This document shows, in pieces, positions 47,905 through 47,936 of a stretch of 47,936 nt of DNA. Source of the DNA: Plantago elongata (Eukaryota; Streptophyta; Magnoliopsida; Lamiales; Plantaginaceae); assembly GCA_036897095.1 (NCBI GenBank), contig JAYMSP010000539.1, forward strand, positions 1 to 47,936. The letters are read 5' to 3'. Position 1 is the stretch's first letter, and every line of letters starts with the position of its first letter. The notes beneath the pieces were generated by a model. It was not told the DNA's origin, made no database searches, and saw nothing but the letters and a program-made list of their open reading frames with translations. The translations under genes and the position numbers were made by a program.

Positions 47905-47936
<32 letters not shown>
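47841..47936. repeat. Compound (TA)n/(CA)n microsatellite
   Basis: TATATA runs pass into ACACAC runs and back to TATATA at the right edge of the window. Confidence 0.97.

Overview
The window is nuclear DNA from a flowering plant, almost certainly a eudicot. It is AT-rich, its genes are split by short AT-rich introns with GT..AG borders (one GC..AG), and the products belong to plant families: MEE9-like, AKR2, a MORN-type PIP5K and miR166. An asterid is plausible, but the sequence alone does not prove a species. No bacterial, organellar or viral gene set is visible.

Layout, left to right. 1-4.4 kb: a minus-strand gene for a membrane-anchored, Pro/Ser-rich protein of the DUF7036 type, whose 3' end runs off the left edge. 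4.5-8.2 kb: intergenic, with a hAT-type element that carries a nested Stowaway MITE. 8.2-10.0 kb: a complete minus-strand p24 (emp24/GOLD) cargo-receptor gene in four exons. 10.3-11.0 kb: a 5S-rRNA-bearing fragment that looks like a Cassandra LTR, then a second Stowaway MITE. 11.8-12.3 kb: an intronless MEE9-like gene. 14.1-17.9 kb: a nine-exon AKR2-type ankyrin-repeat chaperone gene. 18-22.8 kb: a gene-free block with two unusual arrays, one of 22-23 bp palindromes and one of about 21 bp units. 23.1-26.5 kb: an ARGLU1-like SR/coiled-coil splicing-factor gene. 26.5-38.4 kb: a long stretch without protein genes that holds a MIR166 locus (32.9-33.6 kb), a candidate SINE, several tandem repeats and a hAT MITE with a perfect 8-bp target duplication. 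38.4-44.0 kb: a nine-coding-exon minus-strand PIP5K gene with eight MORN repeats. 44-47.9 kb: intergenic, with a roughly 246 bp tandem duplication, a decayed LINE-like RNase H fragment and a terminal TA/CA microsatellite.

The genes are independent transcription units and do not form an operon or an obvious biosynthetic cluster. They share only general cell-biology themes: secretory traffic (p24), targeting of organelle membrane proteins (AKR2), phosphoinositide signalling (PIP5K), splicing (ARGLU1) and leaf-polarity/meristem control (miR166 acting on HD-ZIP III mRNAs). The strongest items for a second look are MIR166 with a short ORF at its first ATG, the Cassandra-like 5S LTR, and the palindromic and 21-bp arrays at 19.9-22.3 kb. 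Exon borders were set by hand from splice signals and reading-frame continuity. Every multi-exon gene reported closes in frame.
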